Part shown: positions 20,005-32,141 of the stretch, piece after piece
How positions within the stretch are numbered: position 1 is the first letter of the stretch
Layout of the letters: every line of letters starts with the position of its first letter
DNA from: Akkermansiaceae bacterium
GTDB taxonomy: Bacteria; Verrucomicrobiota; Verrucomicrobiia; Verrucomicrobiales; Akkermansiaceae
Direction: 5' to 3'
Length of the DNA stretch: 38,278 bases
Assembly: GCA_023301765.1 (NCBI GenBank)
Contig: JALZUC010000044.1
Coordinates: 1-38,278, forward strand
Notes under the pieces: model-generated
Databases searched by the model: none
The model's input: only the letters and a program-made list of their open reading frames with translations
Told to the model about the DNA's origin: nothing
Position numbers and translations under genes: made by a program

Positions 20005-20052
20005 AAAACGCCATCACCCCAGGCCTCATGAAGAGAACTGGGGTGATGGCGG
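20005..20052 (-). terminator. Intrinsic terminator overlapping the 3' end of tRNA-Ser
   Basis: A perfect 14-base inverted repeat: CGCCATCACCCCAG (20009-20022) and CTGGGGTGATGGCG (20039-20052), with a 16-base loop. Read on the minus strand it is followed by TTTT (20005-20008). One arm includes the CCA tail and the last acceptor bases of the tRNA gene. Confidence 0.75.
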
Positions 20053-20136
20053 ACAGGGCGGGATTCGAACCCGCGGAGACATTGCTGCCTCACACGCTTT
20101 CCAAGCGTGCGCATTCGACCACTCTGCCACCTGTCC
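20047..20136 (-). tRNA. tRNA-Ser (anticodon GGA)
   Basis: On the minus strand the 5' acceptor arm GGACAGG pairs with CCTGTCC, followed by discriminator G and a genome-encoded CCA (20047-20049). The anticodon stem CACGC/GCGTG encloses TTGGAAA with anticodon GGA, reading UCC and UCU. A long variable arm, as expected for class II serine tRNAs, precedes the T arm GCGGG-TTCGAAT-CCCGC. The fold was worked out by eye and every arm closes. Confidence 0.96.
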
Positions 20137-20164
20137 TTCAAGTATCCTGTGGGATGCGGGCGGG

Positions 20165-20193
20165 AAACTAACTAGCATCTACGAGGATAGCAA
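20165..20193 (-). promoter_or_regulatory. Candidate promoter for tRNA-Ser
   Basis: On the minus strand: TTGCTA (20193-20188), a 17-base spacer and TAGTTT (20170-20165), then a G+C-rich stretch before the tRNA. Such a stretch at the start site is common in growth-rate-controlled stable RNA promoters. The -10 match is weak. Confidence 0.35.
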
Positions 20194-20375
20194 ACTTTTT
20201 CCCCTACTAAAAAATAAAAACCCACAGAGCTCTGCTCCCACTGTGATTAATAGAGAGGACTATAGCGCGGGCCTTACAATAGATAGCTCCTCTCCACCTC
20301 TCCACCTCTTTACAACATTTCCTCAGTATCTTCTCTCGATACTGGCACAGGCTAGTAACTGAGTATATAGATTGG

Positions 20376-20810
20376 CTATTTAACAATAACTGCAGGGACT
20401 CCTTTAGAATGCTCGGGCTCTAGGTTCCCTACACGATACCAAGTTTTCTCCCCCTCATTATAGTGAAAATAGATTGGCTTCTGCTGGTAGCCATTTTCAC
20501 ATAGTACGGAGACATGCTTACCCGGCTCAACGAGATACACTTCAGCAGCAGACCACGCATGAGAGCCTTTGATATTTTTCTCTCCAATAGCCGCAGCTAT
20601 ATTCTCCCCATCAGCTAAAAATGTGAGTAATGATTTTTCTTGCTTGGTTAATGATTTACCAGATCCAGTAAGCTTTACATGATTCATCATATAGTTAACA
20701 GACTTTGATTGAGGACTCACAGTTAAGGGCCATCCGTCTGGGCTAAAAAATGAACTGCAAGAAGTTAACGCTACTACGCATGCAAGAGTGAGACACATCT
20801 TTACTTTCAT
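20376..20810 (-). CDS. Small lipoprotein of unknown function
   Basis: 144 residues. A classic lipoprotein signal ends in VALTSC (Cys18). The mature part is about 125 residues with no motif I recognise. Features seen are a mixed helical middle (SLTKQEKSLLTFLADGENIA) and a beta-like end with several aromatic residues (YQQKPIYFHYNEGEKTWYRV). It follows the GH75-like gene by 52 bases on the same strand, so the two may be co-expressed and both act in the cell envelope. No terminator was seen after it. Confidence 0.6.
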   Translation of the reverse strand: MKVKMCLTLACVVALTSCSSFFSPDGWPLTVSPQSKSVNYMMNHVKLTGSGKSLTKQEKSLLTFLADGENIAAAIGEKNIKGSHAWSAAEVYLVEPGKHVSVLCENGYQQKPIYFHYNEGEKTWYRVGNLEPEHSKGVPAVIVK

Positions 20811-20862
20811 TACTTGATTTTAGCTACTCTGCACTAGAATGCAAGCCTACAGGCATTGACAA

Positions 20863-22251
20863 CTATTGTGTATTAAACTCATTACTCAGAGTGTTTTCCC
20901 AAGTGTAAAGCTCTACTCCGTCACCCAGACCTCCGATCTCGGCGAGTAAACTTTCACAGCTCTCACGCCATTTTTCATAATTGGGTGGGCCAGATGGATC
21001 TGCAGATTTTGGAAATACAATGTAGGTAACTGTTAGATCACTTACTGGTCGTGAGTATGAGGTAGCGCTAGAGTTTAGCTGCTTCGCCATCCGTAACGAG
21101 GCTTCACCAACCTTAAATCTAGGACCAGCATCACCTACGATACACGGGTAGAGGGTGCCCTGGTATACAACTACGGCATAGTCCCCTACCTGACCGGCAT
21201 AAGCATCACTTTTATCCAGTATCATGTTAATAGGCATGACGATAAAAGGATCATAGTCCGCGATGAGATAACTCCGCTCCTGCATGTCCTCGATCTCGCG
21301 CTCGATTTTTTTCACCCGCATCTCTAGCCATTTTTTGCGTTCATCAGTAGCGCTAGATTCTGCTAGTTCGATCTCTGCATTTTTAATTCGTTTTCTCCAC
21401 CCTGCTATCAGAGGGTTTGGGGTGGTGCCTCTTTTTTTCCAGCCGTAGCTCGTCATGGGCTGGTAGTGAGTCGAGTTAACAATTTTTGCAGGCATAGTAG
21501 GCAGTCTATCGCCATCAGAGCCATCGGTGACCACATCCATTTCTGATTGAACTAAGAGCACGCGTCTCCCCGAGCTAGGGTGCTTTAGGTTTAACATCGT
21601 TTCACAATCATAGAAATTGTGACGTGTCATAAGTTCATTGAGTTTGGTCAGATTTGATTTCATTCGCTTTGCCTTATTCTCATAAAGCTGAGAGAAAAAT
21701 GGTGATACTTCCGCACTAGTGAGCATCTCCTCTAAGCCTGGTAATAGCTCAGCTAACTTAGAATTAACCTTCTGAAGATCAGCCATAGTAGTGATGGCCT
21801 CAGGCACAGTTACATTTAGTTCATAGCTAGCCATGTAGCTCTTGTCTTTCAGTCTCTCCTCAGATGCAGCTGCGCCCTTAATAAAGTTCACTTTAGTCTC
21901 TAGATCAAAACCTCTAGACATCTTCCTTATATCAGCCTGACTACTAATGGGCTGACCTCTCAATGGAGTTACCGGCAGTGGCGTGGCGGGCTCTGGAGGA
22001 GCTGGTGTTACTACAGGTGGCTTTGGTTTATCGAGTTTCGTTGATGTAACGGTTTCTTGTTTCTGTATGCTTATAATTTTACGCCATATTTTTCTGGGTA
22101 GCGGGCCTTGCATGGCAATTACTAGTCCGCAGACAAGAATGAAAAATGAGACTCTGAACCAAGGAAGTCCTGACTTCTTTGAAGCGCTATTCTTCGCATC
22201 TTCAATTTCTTGAGGATTATGGTTAGGAGTATTCTCTGGAGAAGTTGCCAT
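20863..22251 (-). CDS. Membrane-anchored GH75-like (chitosanase-fold) protein
   Basis: 462 residues. One membrane anchor (about 31-49, WFRVSFFILVCGLVIAMQG) follows a short polar N-terminus, and a Pro/Thr-rich linker (about 75-97) comes next, so the rest should be periplasmic. The C-terminal half resembles GH75: an acidic block SEMDVVTDGSDGD (236-248), DPFIVMPINM (334-343), VGDYAVVVYQGTLYPCIVGD (355-374) and VGEASLRMAKQL (381-392). A charged coiled coil (about 284-327) is inserted between the acidic block and the rest. GH75 enzymes cut chitosan, but bacterial relatives have unproven substrates. The family call rests on recalled motifs, and activity is uncertain. It starts 38 bases after the AddB-like gene. 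Confidence 0.6.
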   Translation of the reverse strand: MATSPENTPNHNPQEIEDAKNSASKKSGLPWFRVSFFILVCGLVIAMQGPLPRKIWRKIISIQKQETVTSTKLDKPKPPVVTPAPPEPATPLPVTPLRGQPISSQADIRKMSRGFDLETKVNFIKGAAASEERLKDKSYMASYELNVTVPEAITTMADLQKVNSKLAELLPGLEEMLTSAEVSPFFSQLYENKAKRMKSNLTKLNELMTRHNFYDCETMLNLKHPSSGRRVLLVQSEMDVVTDGSDGDRLPTMPAKIVNSTHYQPMTSYGWKKRGTTPNPLIAGWRKRIKNAEIELAESSATDERKKWLEMRVKKIEREIEDMQERSYLIADYDPFIVMPINMILDKSDAYAGQVGDYAVVVYQGTLYPCIVGDAGPRFKVGEASLRMAKQLNSSATSYSRPVSDLTVTYIVFPKSADPSGPPNYEKWRESCESLLAEIGGLGDGVELYTWENTLSNEFNTQ

Positions 22252-22289
22252 AGTCGTAATTATACGTTGTTAACTAATTCTTTCAAATC

Positions 22290-25109
22290 TCAAATGCCAA
22301 ATGCCTCGGCAAGACCATCTGGTGCAAGCTCTGCAAAATTATCCCTCTCCAGCTCTTTACTAGAGAGCACAGCGGCCTGATTAAACTCACTAGCCTTAAT
22401 CTGGCCAATAGCTGCCTCTGCCCATATTAGAGCATGCTCAAGCAGGTCTGGATTAAAATTATCCCATGAGGTGAAGGCTACATCTCCTACTGCGCGAGGG
22501 AGATTAATATACCCCACTTCTGGTAGTTCATCTGTCTTAAAGTGGTCTTGCACAAAGGCGGCATAAATAGGTAGCTGTAGGTCAGCCCAGCGGTAATCTA
22601 CTCTTTTCCCTAGCGGTGTGAAAAGGTCACCTAATAATGGTCTATTTTCATTTTCATCCCAGCGCTTCAGATGATGCCCCTCAGGTTTAGCGGCTTTACC
22701 AGATGTTTTATAATCCCAGACACGCCAACGCTTTCCATCTTCATGACGATCTATACGATCCACAGTCATGGTGAGAGGATGACCAGCAAGTTGCCACTCT
22801 AGGTCATGTCCCTTTCGCCCCACAGCCAGCTCTGTTTCTATAATACTCCAGCCACTAGCACGATCATCTGCCTGCTTAGCAGCAAAGGCGCGCAAGCGTT
22901 CACGTGCACTTTCACGCTGCACCATCAGCGGTAGGCTAAGCCTTTCACCATAGGTTTTTGTCACTTCACTATCGAGAACTGAAAAGAGGTATTCACAGAT
23001 CTCTCCTGCATCAACTGAGTCTTTAATAGCGGTATCTCTACCAAAGACCTCTAGGACCTTATGACACAGGTTACCAAAATCCATGGCGTCCATCTCTAGT
23101 TTCCCGACCTCACCGCGATTCATCTTTAGTATCTTCTCTAGGTAAAAACGAAATGGGCAATTCAGGTAATTACGTAATGCCGATGGGGAAATTTTCCGCG
23201 GTGGATCATCAAGATACGGATTATCCACCTGCGGTAAATCCAGAACCCAATCACGCTGCCACGCCCCTCCCTTAGCACTAGTAGATGATGATTCTACAAA
23301 CAGATGCTGAACGATACCGGGCAGCACTGCACCGCTCTGTCGCATTAATAGTCGTGAGGGCTTACGAGCTTCACCGGCATCATTAAATCTCGCTACAATA
23401 GCGTCTACTCTCCCCTTCTCGTCTCTGGAACGTAACGCGCCCTGAAGTAAAAAAGCATCACGAGCAAAGCGCCCTGCCGCATCTCTGAGCCCCAGATCCT
23501 GCTTCAGTGAGTCTGGTAAAAACACGTCATCCACCGCACCGTCTGGTACGCACTCTTCATGCATACCTGCTAGGATAAGATGAGTAGAGGGGTCATAGGA
23601 AATCTCTAACCACCCCTGAAGATCTACGGCTGTCTGGTCTCGGGTAGCGCTAGCCCTGGCAGGCTGTAGAGACTCTAAAATCATCTCTAAAATTTCCGTT
23701 GCCTGAGGTTTTTCATCAAAGCTCCTCAGTCTCTCAATCGCCTCAAGAGCCTCAGCTATCCGTGGCTCTGCCGCCTTGGCAGTGCCAGCCATTTGATCAT
23801 CTGTAGCCTCAAGCCACTGGACTAACCACGTCCGTAAAGTTTCCAGAATATCATCATCCTGAAGCTTTGCAAAATGCTCGCCCAGTTCTTTGATTAGCGA
23901 TCTCGCGTCATCTTTAAAGCATAGGCTCTGAGCTTCTCGCACAGTTTCTGGCAGGTGTTTCAGCTGTAGTTCATCCATCAGCTTAGCGGCATGATGCCTG
24001 CTGACATCTTTTGGTAAAAAAGGCTCACTGCCCGGTAGGCGGACGAGTTCCTGCAGTGCAGGAAATGGGGCGGGCACTCTAGCCAGCTCAGATACCACAC
24101 GGAGTAATCTCACCAGACCGGATCCTGCTAGACTCTGACCCTCTGGATCAAAGAGTGGCCACTCTGCATCGGTAAAAGATTTATCTAAGGCGGTGGCAAA
24201 AGTAGGATCACATAAGGTTAATGCTAGATCGTCTGATTCAGTTTTACAGTTTCCTGCGATCTTTACACACAGTTCTGCAGCCTCTGTAGAGGAGTCCACT
24301 ACATGAAGCTTTTCTTTCCACTCAGGGATAGGAATCTGCTTTCGCTGCCACATTTCTGTGCGAGGCTTACCCCATGCGTCAAAGTTATCAGCCTCACTCT
24401 CTGGCGCATGAATCAATACCGTCACCGGTAGACCATTACTCAGAAATGACTGCAGAGCTCTCTGCGCAAGTGGCGTAGGGTCTGGCACACAGGCTACTAC
24501 AATACGCTGCACACCCGCTGGTAGATCAGGGGCTTTCGCCTTATCACGCTTTGCTAATACTGAGTCTCTTAGCTTCCACTTACTCAAGTTCTGCAGCATC
24601 GCGGACTCTAACAAATTCAGCTCTTCCCAGCGCTCCTTCTCAATACTGTGAAAACCTGCATCGCGGAATGAGGTGTCTCCATCAGCAAGTTGATCGCGCA
24701 GAGTCATCATCTGCCTAGCCAGTGCTAGTGCGGAGCGAAATCCTCCTGTAGATCCGGCAGCATGATTGGGTAATAGATGAGGGAAGTCCTCAACGTTAAT
24801 TTCCTGAAGCGTCCGCACCCATGCCCATGTGGACTCCTGCCGTGTAGCAACACCATCCACAGCAAATAGTCTACTGGGTGCTAGCACATGAGGAGCCAGC
24901 ACACCGCCACCACTAACACCACCAGAGGACAATGCCATGCGTAGCCGCCTACCACTATTCGTAGTAGGCACCACCACTAGCGTGCTGGCTAGGTCTACAC
25001 CTAGATCCAGCAACCGCTTATAGACAGAATCTAACAATGGGCGATCCCAGCCAAGAAAGTCACGTAACGGATCAGGCTCCGCAGCTAGATCTAACTCAGC
25101 TTGGTCCAT
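22290..25109 (-). CDS. AddB-like PD-(D/E)XK nuclease-family protein
   Basis: 939 residues. The C-terminal nuclease is clear: YLNCPFRFYLEKIL (Cys651), GNLCHKVLE (His683), VDRIDR (Asp784), WDYKTSGK (Asp799, Lys801) and ADLQLPIYAAF (Gln845). This is the RecB/AddB nuclease pattern. The N-terminal 600 residues follow the inactive-helicase layout of AddB, with VVVPTTNSGRRLRMAL where a Walker A loop would sit but without GKT. No cysteine cluster near the C-terminus is seen, so the 4Fe-4S site of B. subtilis AddB appears absent. It should act in double-strand break processing with an AddA-type helicase encoded elsewhere. It begins three bases after gyrA ends. Confidence 0.78.
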   Translation of the reverse strand: MDQAELDLAAEPDPLRDFLGWDRPLLDSVYKRLLDLGVDLASTLVVVPTTNSGRRLRMALSSGGVSGGGVLAPHVLAPSRLFAVDGVATRQESTWAWVRTLQEINVEDFPHLLPNHAAGSTGGFRSALALARQMMTLRDQLADGDTSFRDAGFHSIEKERWEELNLLESAMLQNLSKWKLRDSVLAKRDKAKAPDLPAGVQRIVVACVPDPTPLAQRALQSFLSNGLPVTVLIHAPESEADNFDAWGKPRTEMWQRKQIPIPEWKEKLHVVDSSTEAAELCVKIAGNCKTESDDLALTLCDPTFATALDKSFTDAEWPLFDPEGQSLAGSGLVRLLRVVSELARVPAPFPALQELVRLPGSEPFLPKDVSRHHAAKLMDELQLKHLPETVREAQSLCFKDDARSLIKELGEHFAKLQDDDILETLRTWLVQWLEATDDQMAGTAKAAEPRIAEALEAIERLRSFDEKPQATEILEMILESLQPARASATRDQTAVDLQGWLEISYDPSTHLILAGMHEECVPDGAVDDVFLPDSLKQDLGLRDAAGRFARDAFLLQGALRSRDEKGRVDAIVARFNDAGEARKPSRLLMRQSGAVLPGIVQHLFVESSSTSAKGGAWQRDWVLDLPQVDNPYLDDPPRKISPSALRNYLNCPFRFYLEKILKMNRGEVGKLEMDAMDFGNLCHKVLEVFGRDTAIKDSVDAGEICEYLFSVLDSEVTKTYGERLSLPLMVQRESARERLRAFAAKQADDRASGWSIIETELAVGRKGHDLEWQLAGHPLTMTVDRIDRHEDGKRWRVWDYKTSGKAAKPEGHHLKRWDENENRPLLGDLFTPLGKRVDYRWADLQLPIYAAFVQDHFKTDELPEVGYINLPRAVGDVAFTSWDNFNPDLLEHALIWAEAAIGQIKASEFNQAAVLSSKELERDNFAELAPDGLAEAFGI

Positions 25110-25112
25110 CCC

Positions 25113-27731
25113 CTACTCTTCTACTTGATCTGTGCTTCCCTCAGTGTTTTCTGCTGATTCATCATCAGCATCTTCAGCTGAATCTTCATCAGGAACTACA
25201 CGAGCAATGTCTTGTAACTTCTCACCACCTTTCAGGGTAACGAGTTTTACACCTTGGGTATTTCTCCCTGCCTCACGTACGTCTGCGCAGCGGATACGGA
25301 TAGACTGGCCAGAAGAGGTCATCAGCATCAGCTCATCAGCAGGGTGCACCATACAGGCTCCGACAACGTCACCTGTTTTCTCTGTGCACTTCATAGTGAT
25401 AATACCCTTACCACCACGTGACTGTGAGCGGTAATCTGCGAATGGTGATCGTTTTCCGATACCATTCTCAGATGCTACAAGGAGTGTTCCCTCTTCATCA
25501 ACAAGAGCGAGACCTACTACATAGTCATCCCCAACAGGTTTGATACCCTGCACACCGGCAGTGGCTCTGCCCATGGAGCGAGCTTGCTCCTCATTAAAGC
25601 GGAGACTGAGGCCCTTGCGAGTTACCAAGATCGCTTCATCGCTACCTGTTGTTAGACGCACATCGATAAGAGCATTATCATCATCCAACTTGATCGCAAT
25701 GATTCCATCCTTACGGTAGTTACGGAAGTCACTGAGGGATGTTTTCTTAACCTTACCCTTACGAGTGGCAAAGAGCACAAAACCATTTTCCACAGCAAAG
25801 GTAACATCCTCACCGTCCTCATTAATCTTACGCTCTAGGCGTAGTGTAGCTGCGATATTTTCCTCAGGTTGTAAATTAAGTAGATTCTTAATGCTACGTC
25901 CTTTGGAGGCGCGGGAGCCTTCTGGAATACCATAAACACGCTCCACGTAAACGCGCCCAGTATCAGTAAAGAACATCAGGTAATCATGCGCCTGAGCGGA
26001 GAAAAGATGCTCTACAAAGTCCTGAGCATCGTCATCCGTATCATTGGCCTTACGAGTCTCCATACCCTTTACACCCTTACCACCACGTGCTTGCACACGG
26101 TATTCAGCGGAAGCTGTGCGTTTGATATAACCTTTGTTAGAAATGGTTACGATCATGCCGTCATTAGCAATAAGATCTTCAATAGCGATTTCTCCCTCAT
26201 CAGGTAGGATAGGACAGCGGCGCGGTGTGGCGTGCTTTTCCTTAATAGCTAAAAGCTCATCCTTAATAATCGTTAGAACGCGTGTTTCTTTAGCGAGAAT
26301 ATCGAGGTAGTCTTTAATTTCCTCTAGAATATTATCATACTCTACCTTTACCTTATTCTGCTCCATACCAGTGAGCTGGTAGAGGCGCAGTTCTAGGATC
26401 GCATTTACCTGACGGTCAGTGAAGATGTATTTATCACCTTGGATACTTGGCTGGGAGCGAGCGAGGATACCTAGTTTTTCTGCTGTTTTTACAGGGAATG
26501 TATATGCCTTCAGGCGCTCACGTGCTTCATCACGGTTCTTCGAGTCACGGATGATCTTAATGAAGTCATCAAGGTGACCGAGAGCTAGGAGAAAGGCTTC
26601 TAAGTTCTCCGCGCGGTCCTCTGCCTTCTGTAATAGATAGCGTGTCCGGCGGATGATCACTTCACGGCGGTGCTCTATAAATGCGTCCAGCGCATCCATG
26701 ATGGAGAGCTGCTTAGGACGGCGCTCGTGAATGGCCAGCATATTCACCCCGAAGGAAGTTTCCATGGAGGTCAGCTTAAAGATCTGATTCACCACTACCT
26801 GTGGGCGGGCGTCTCGCTTCAGCGTGATCTCGATACGAGTCTCATCATCAGAGAGGTCACGCATACCAGAGATGTCTACGAGAATTTTCTCTCTAACAAG
26901 TTCAGCAATCCTCTGCTGAAGGACGGCGCGGTTTACACCATGCGGCACGTCTGTAATGGTGATCACAGAGGCACCGGAGGCTTTTTCATCTACCTCCATG
27001 GTTCCGCGCATTTTGATACTACCGCGACCAGTGTGGAAGTAGCTATCGATACCTTTAAAACCACGGATCTCACAGCGTCCAGCAAAGTCTGGTCCTTTGA
27101 TATACTGCTTCAGCTCTTCAATGGTAAGTTGTGGATTATCAATACGAGCACAGGTTCCATCGATGACTTCACCGAGATTATGCGCTGGAATGTTAGTGGC
27201 CATACCAACGGCAATACCAGTGCCGCCGTTTACTAACAGGTTAGGAATAGAGGCGGGTAGCACAACGGGCTCATTACGCGTCTCGTCATAAGTAGGCTGC
27301 AGATCGACAGTCTCTTTTTCCAAGTCTGTCATCATCGCTGAACCCAGGTGCGTTAAGCGTGCCTCAGTGTATCGCATAGCGGCAGCGGCGTCTCCTTCTA
27401 CAGAACCAAAGTTACCCTGACCATCGATGAGGGTCTCACGCATGGTCCATGGCTGTGCCATGTTTACTAATGTGGTATAAATAGCGCTATCACCGTGGGG
27501 GTGATATTTACCCATGGTATCACCTACAATACGCGCACTCTTTAAGTGTGGCTTGCTGGGTGAAAGAGAGAGGTCATTGTGCATTGCGTAAAGAATACGC
27601 CGCTGTGAGGGCTTTAGGCCATCACGAGCATCTGGTAAAGCACGAGAAATAATTACCGACATCGAGTAGTCCAAAAAGGACTTCGACATTTCGTCGGCAA
27701 CATTGATTAGTTTGATATTGTCGTTGGACAT
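25113..27731 (-). CDS. gyrA: DNA gyrase subunit A
   Basis: 872 residues, standard size. The breakage-reunion domain opens with [19 protein letters not shown]. The catalytic tyrosine is Tyr121 in [10 protein letters not shown]. The GyrA box is QARGGKG (starting at Gln547), which is needed for wrapping DNA and for negative supercoiling, so this is gyrase and not ParC. A C-terminal beta-pinwheel follows and ends in an acidic tail ([15 protein letters not shown]). In the quinolone-binding region the sequence is GDSAIYTT: Ser82 is kept but the usual acidic residue (E. coli Asp87) is Thr86. It lies 31 bases downstream of gyrB. Confidence 0.97.
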   Translation of the reverse strand: MSNDNIKLINVADEMSKSFLDYSMSVIISRALPDARDGLKPSQRRILYAMHNDLSLSPSKPHLKSARIVGDTMGKYHPHGDSAIYTTLVNMAQPWTMRETLIDGQGNFGSVEGDAAAAMRYTEARLTHLGSAMMTDLEKETVDLQPTYDETRNEPVVLPASIPNLLVNGGTGIAVGMATNIPAHNLGEVIDGTCARIDNPQLTIEELKQYIKGPDFAGRCEIRGFKGIDSYFHTGRGSIKMRGTMEVDEKASGASVITITDVPHGVNRAVLQQRIAELVREKILVDISGMRDLSDDETRIEITLKRDARPQVVVNQIFKLTSMETSFGVNMLAIHERRPKQLSIMDALDAFIEHRREVIIRRTRYLLQKAEDRAENLEAFLLALGHLDDFIKIIRDSKNRDEARERLKAYTFPVKTAEKLGILARSQPSIQGDKYIFTDRQVNAILELRLYQLTGMEQNKVKVEYDNILEEIKDYLDILAKETRVLTIIKDELLAIKEKHATPRRCPILPDEGEIAIEDLIANDGMIVTISNKGYIKRTASAEYRVQARGGKGVKGMETRKANDTDDDAQDFVEHLFSAQAHDYLMFFTDTGRVYVERVYGIPEGSRASKGRSIKNLLNLQPEENIAATLRLERKINEDGEDVTFAVENGFVLFATRKGKVKKTSLSDFRNYRKDGIIAIKLDDDNALIDVRLTTGSDEAILVTRKGLSLRFNEEQARSMGRATAGVQGIKPVGDDYVVGLALVDEEGTLLVASENGIGKRSPFADYRSQSRGGKGIITMKCTEKTGDVVGACMVHPADELMLMTSSGQSIRIRCADVREAGRNTQGVKLVTLKGGEKLQDIARVVPDEDSAEDADDESAENTEGSTDQVEE

Positions 27732-27762
27732 TGGGAAAAAATCTTAAAATAAACAGTGGGGC

Positions 27763-30444
<2,682 letters not shown>

Positions 30445-30476
30445 TTACCACGCGCCAACTGGCACCTTATCACCTA

Positions 30477-30893
30477 TTAATTACTTTTTAGATACAGGTA
30501 AACATTTCCAGCAATTAGCAGAATAAGCAAAATCGCGCATATCAACTTAAATAATATACCTGATGATTGCTTCACCTCCAGTTCCTCAGTTATGTCTTCC
30601 TCTATCGAAATTAGGCTTTGCTCAGCAGGAGGAGAAGAATCCGCAAGGTCTAGCGCTGCCACCTCATTACCCTTTTCTTTATCTTCCACCGCCGTCACAG
30701 CTACCCCGTCTGCATGATCTTGTGATGAAGTAAGCGATGGCGCAGTTATCTTAACACCACAAGAAGGGCAGGGACCTTCCGTCCCAGCCAACGCCTGGTC
30801 AACTACCAGGCGCACACCACAGGTAATACAGGTAAATCTTAGCAATTTATCATCTGGAGATTGCGCTACGTTCATATCGGTGGACAATAACAT
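30477..30893 (-). CDS. Zinc-ribbon, C-terminally membrane-anchored small protein
   Basis: 138 residues. Four cysteines form a zinc ribbon: FTCITCGVRL (Cys22, Cys25) and GPCPSCGVKI (Cys42, Cys45). An acidic, low-complexity middle (about 65-110) leads to one membrane segment near the end (about 113-135, LFKLICAILLILLIAGNVYL). With the ribbon at the N-terminus and a tail anchor, the ribbon should face the cytoplasm. An alternative start at Met7 would lose nothing of the ribbon. Small proteins of this plan are frequent in Verrucomicrobia and Planctomycetes with no known job. It lies between rnd (41 bases upstream) and gyrB, so it is probably co-transcribed. Confidence 0.7.
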   Translation of the reverse strand: MLLSTDMNVAQSPDDKLLRFTCITCGVRLVVDQALAGTEGPCPSCGVKITAPSLTSSQDHADGVAVTAVEDKEKGNEVAALDLADSSPPAEQSLISIEEDITEELEVKQSSGILFKLICAILLILLIAGNVYLYLKSN

Positions 30894-30934
30894 TGATCTT
30901 AATCTGTTGGTAATACTTGTTAAACCCGCTCAAA

Positions 30935-31993
30935 CTAGAGTTCTAATAGGGCTCTCTGCCAGGGTAATAGTAGCTCTGCAGCACCGTCATGCTCCCCAGC
31001 AATAGCTTCCAAGGAGGCTCTTGCAGCTATCAACGAGCTCTCGATATCAAGCTCTGCAGCTACTTTATCACGGTGAGCCATGAGTTTATCAAGGCGACTT
31101 TCAAAATTAGGATCTCTCTGTCTTCTTTTACCCTTAATTCTATGAGGCATATCCTCCTCAACCACTGCATGTGCTTCAGCTACGGCTTGATCAAAATTTT
31201 TCACACGATTGGCGCGGTAATGCTTTGGCATTCTAGGTTTACTACCTTCTTGTAAATCAGCCACCCAGTCTAGCAGCTGCTTATTTCCCGTTACCATAAA
31301 TGATGGTCGATCCCAGCTTGCAGCCTCAGCATCACGCCAGCCCCATAGTGAGCGTAGGTAATTTAACCCCTCTGGGTCTAGCTTTCCACTACCCTTAATC
31401 CGCCAACGATCAACTTTCTCCGGCGCACGCTCTAAGGCCTTTTCTCTAGCGGCCTCACAACTCTGGGTGAACCAGTCATACCGGCCAGCTTCCTTGAGCT
31501 GATCAACAATTATTTCTGCCATAGGTAGTAAATAGACAACATCATTAAGAGCATACTCCTCCATGATGGGTGTTAACGGACGCTTGGCCCAGTCAGCCTT
31601 CTGTGAAGTTTTCTCCAGCTGCACTCCCATATAATGCTCCACTAGGTTTCCGTATCCAAATTTCCTCACACCCAAGAGCCTAGCACCTATCTGAGTATCA
31701 AATACAGTAGGCGGAATCATACCCAAGTTTTGTTTCAACATGTGCATGTCATAATCAGCCCCATGCATCCAACAAGTAGCCGGCTCCAGATAAGCTTTTA
31801 AAGCTGATAAATCATCAATTGCCAGAGGATCAATCAACACATGGTCCTGGCCATCACTAAACTGTATCAAACAAAGACTCTCACTATAACGATGTAGACT
31901 ATCTGCCTCCGTATCAACCGCGCAAACAACACCTGTTGATTGCTGTGTGCGTGAATCTAGAAATTGCCTAAGTTCAGTCTTGGTTTTGATCAT
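30935..31993 (-). CDS. rnd: Ribonuclease D
   Basis: 352 residues, close to E. coli RNase D (375). The DEDDy 3'-5' exonuclease domain has VDTEAD (Asp27, Glu29), HGADYDMHML (Asp82), and EYALNDVVYLLPM (Tyr147, Asp151). An HRDC domain follows (about 205-255, YLRSLWGWRDAEAASWDRPS). The C-terminal 90 residues are helical and basic. It trims the 3' ends of tRNA and other small RNA precursors. It is 148 bases after rho, with a weak hairpin in that gap, and may have its own promoter. Related verrucomicrobial proteins could be named simply HRDC-domain exonuclease. Confidence 0.88.
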   Translation of the reverse strand: MIKTKTELRQFLDSRTQQSTGVVCAVDTEADSLHRYSESLCLIQFSDGQDHVLIDPLAIDDLSALKAYLEPATCWMHGADYDMHMLKQNLGMIPPTVFDTQIGARLLGVRKFGYGNLVEHYMGVQLEKTSQKADWAKRPLTPIMEEYALNDVVYLLPMAEIIVDQLKEAGRYDWFTQSCEAAREKALERAPEKVDRWRIKGSGKLDPEGLNYLRSLWGWRDAEAASWDRPSFMVTGNKQLLDWVADLQEGSKPRMPKHYRANRVKNFDQAVAEAHAVVEEDMPHRIKGKRRQRDPNFESRLDKLMAHRDKVAAELDIESSLIAARASLEAIAGEHDGAAELLLPWQRALLEL

Positions 31994-32141
31994 CCTTGAA
32001 AAAGATTAAAACGTAACAGAAGAGGATAGAAAGCTAAATGTAACGAAGGCGGTATATTCGCCTGCAGTATCTAGAGGGAAACAGCTCACATCATCTAGCT
32101 ATTAGTGCACAAGATACTATTCGTCCTGAGAAATTGCGCTA

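Noticed and set aside
26670-27236. 188-codon open frame on the plus strand inside gyrA
   Set aside because: It lies wholly antisense to the conserved core of gyrA, and its translation has no family features. It is a shadow of gyrA codon use.
32060-32080. Hairpin AGGCG/CGCCT between rho and rnd as a terminator
   Set aside because: The stem has only five pairs, and no T-run follows on the minus strand.
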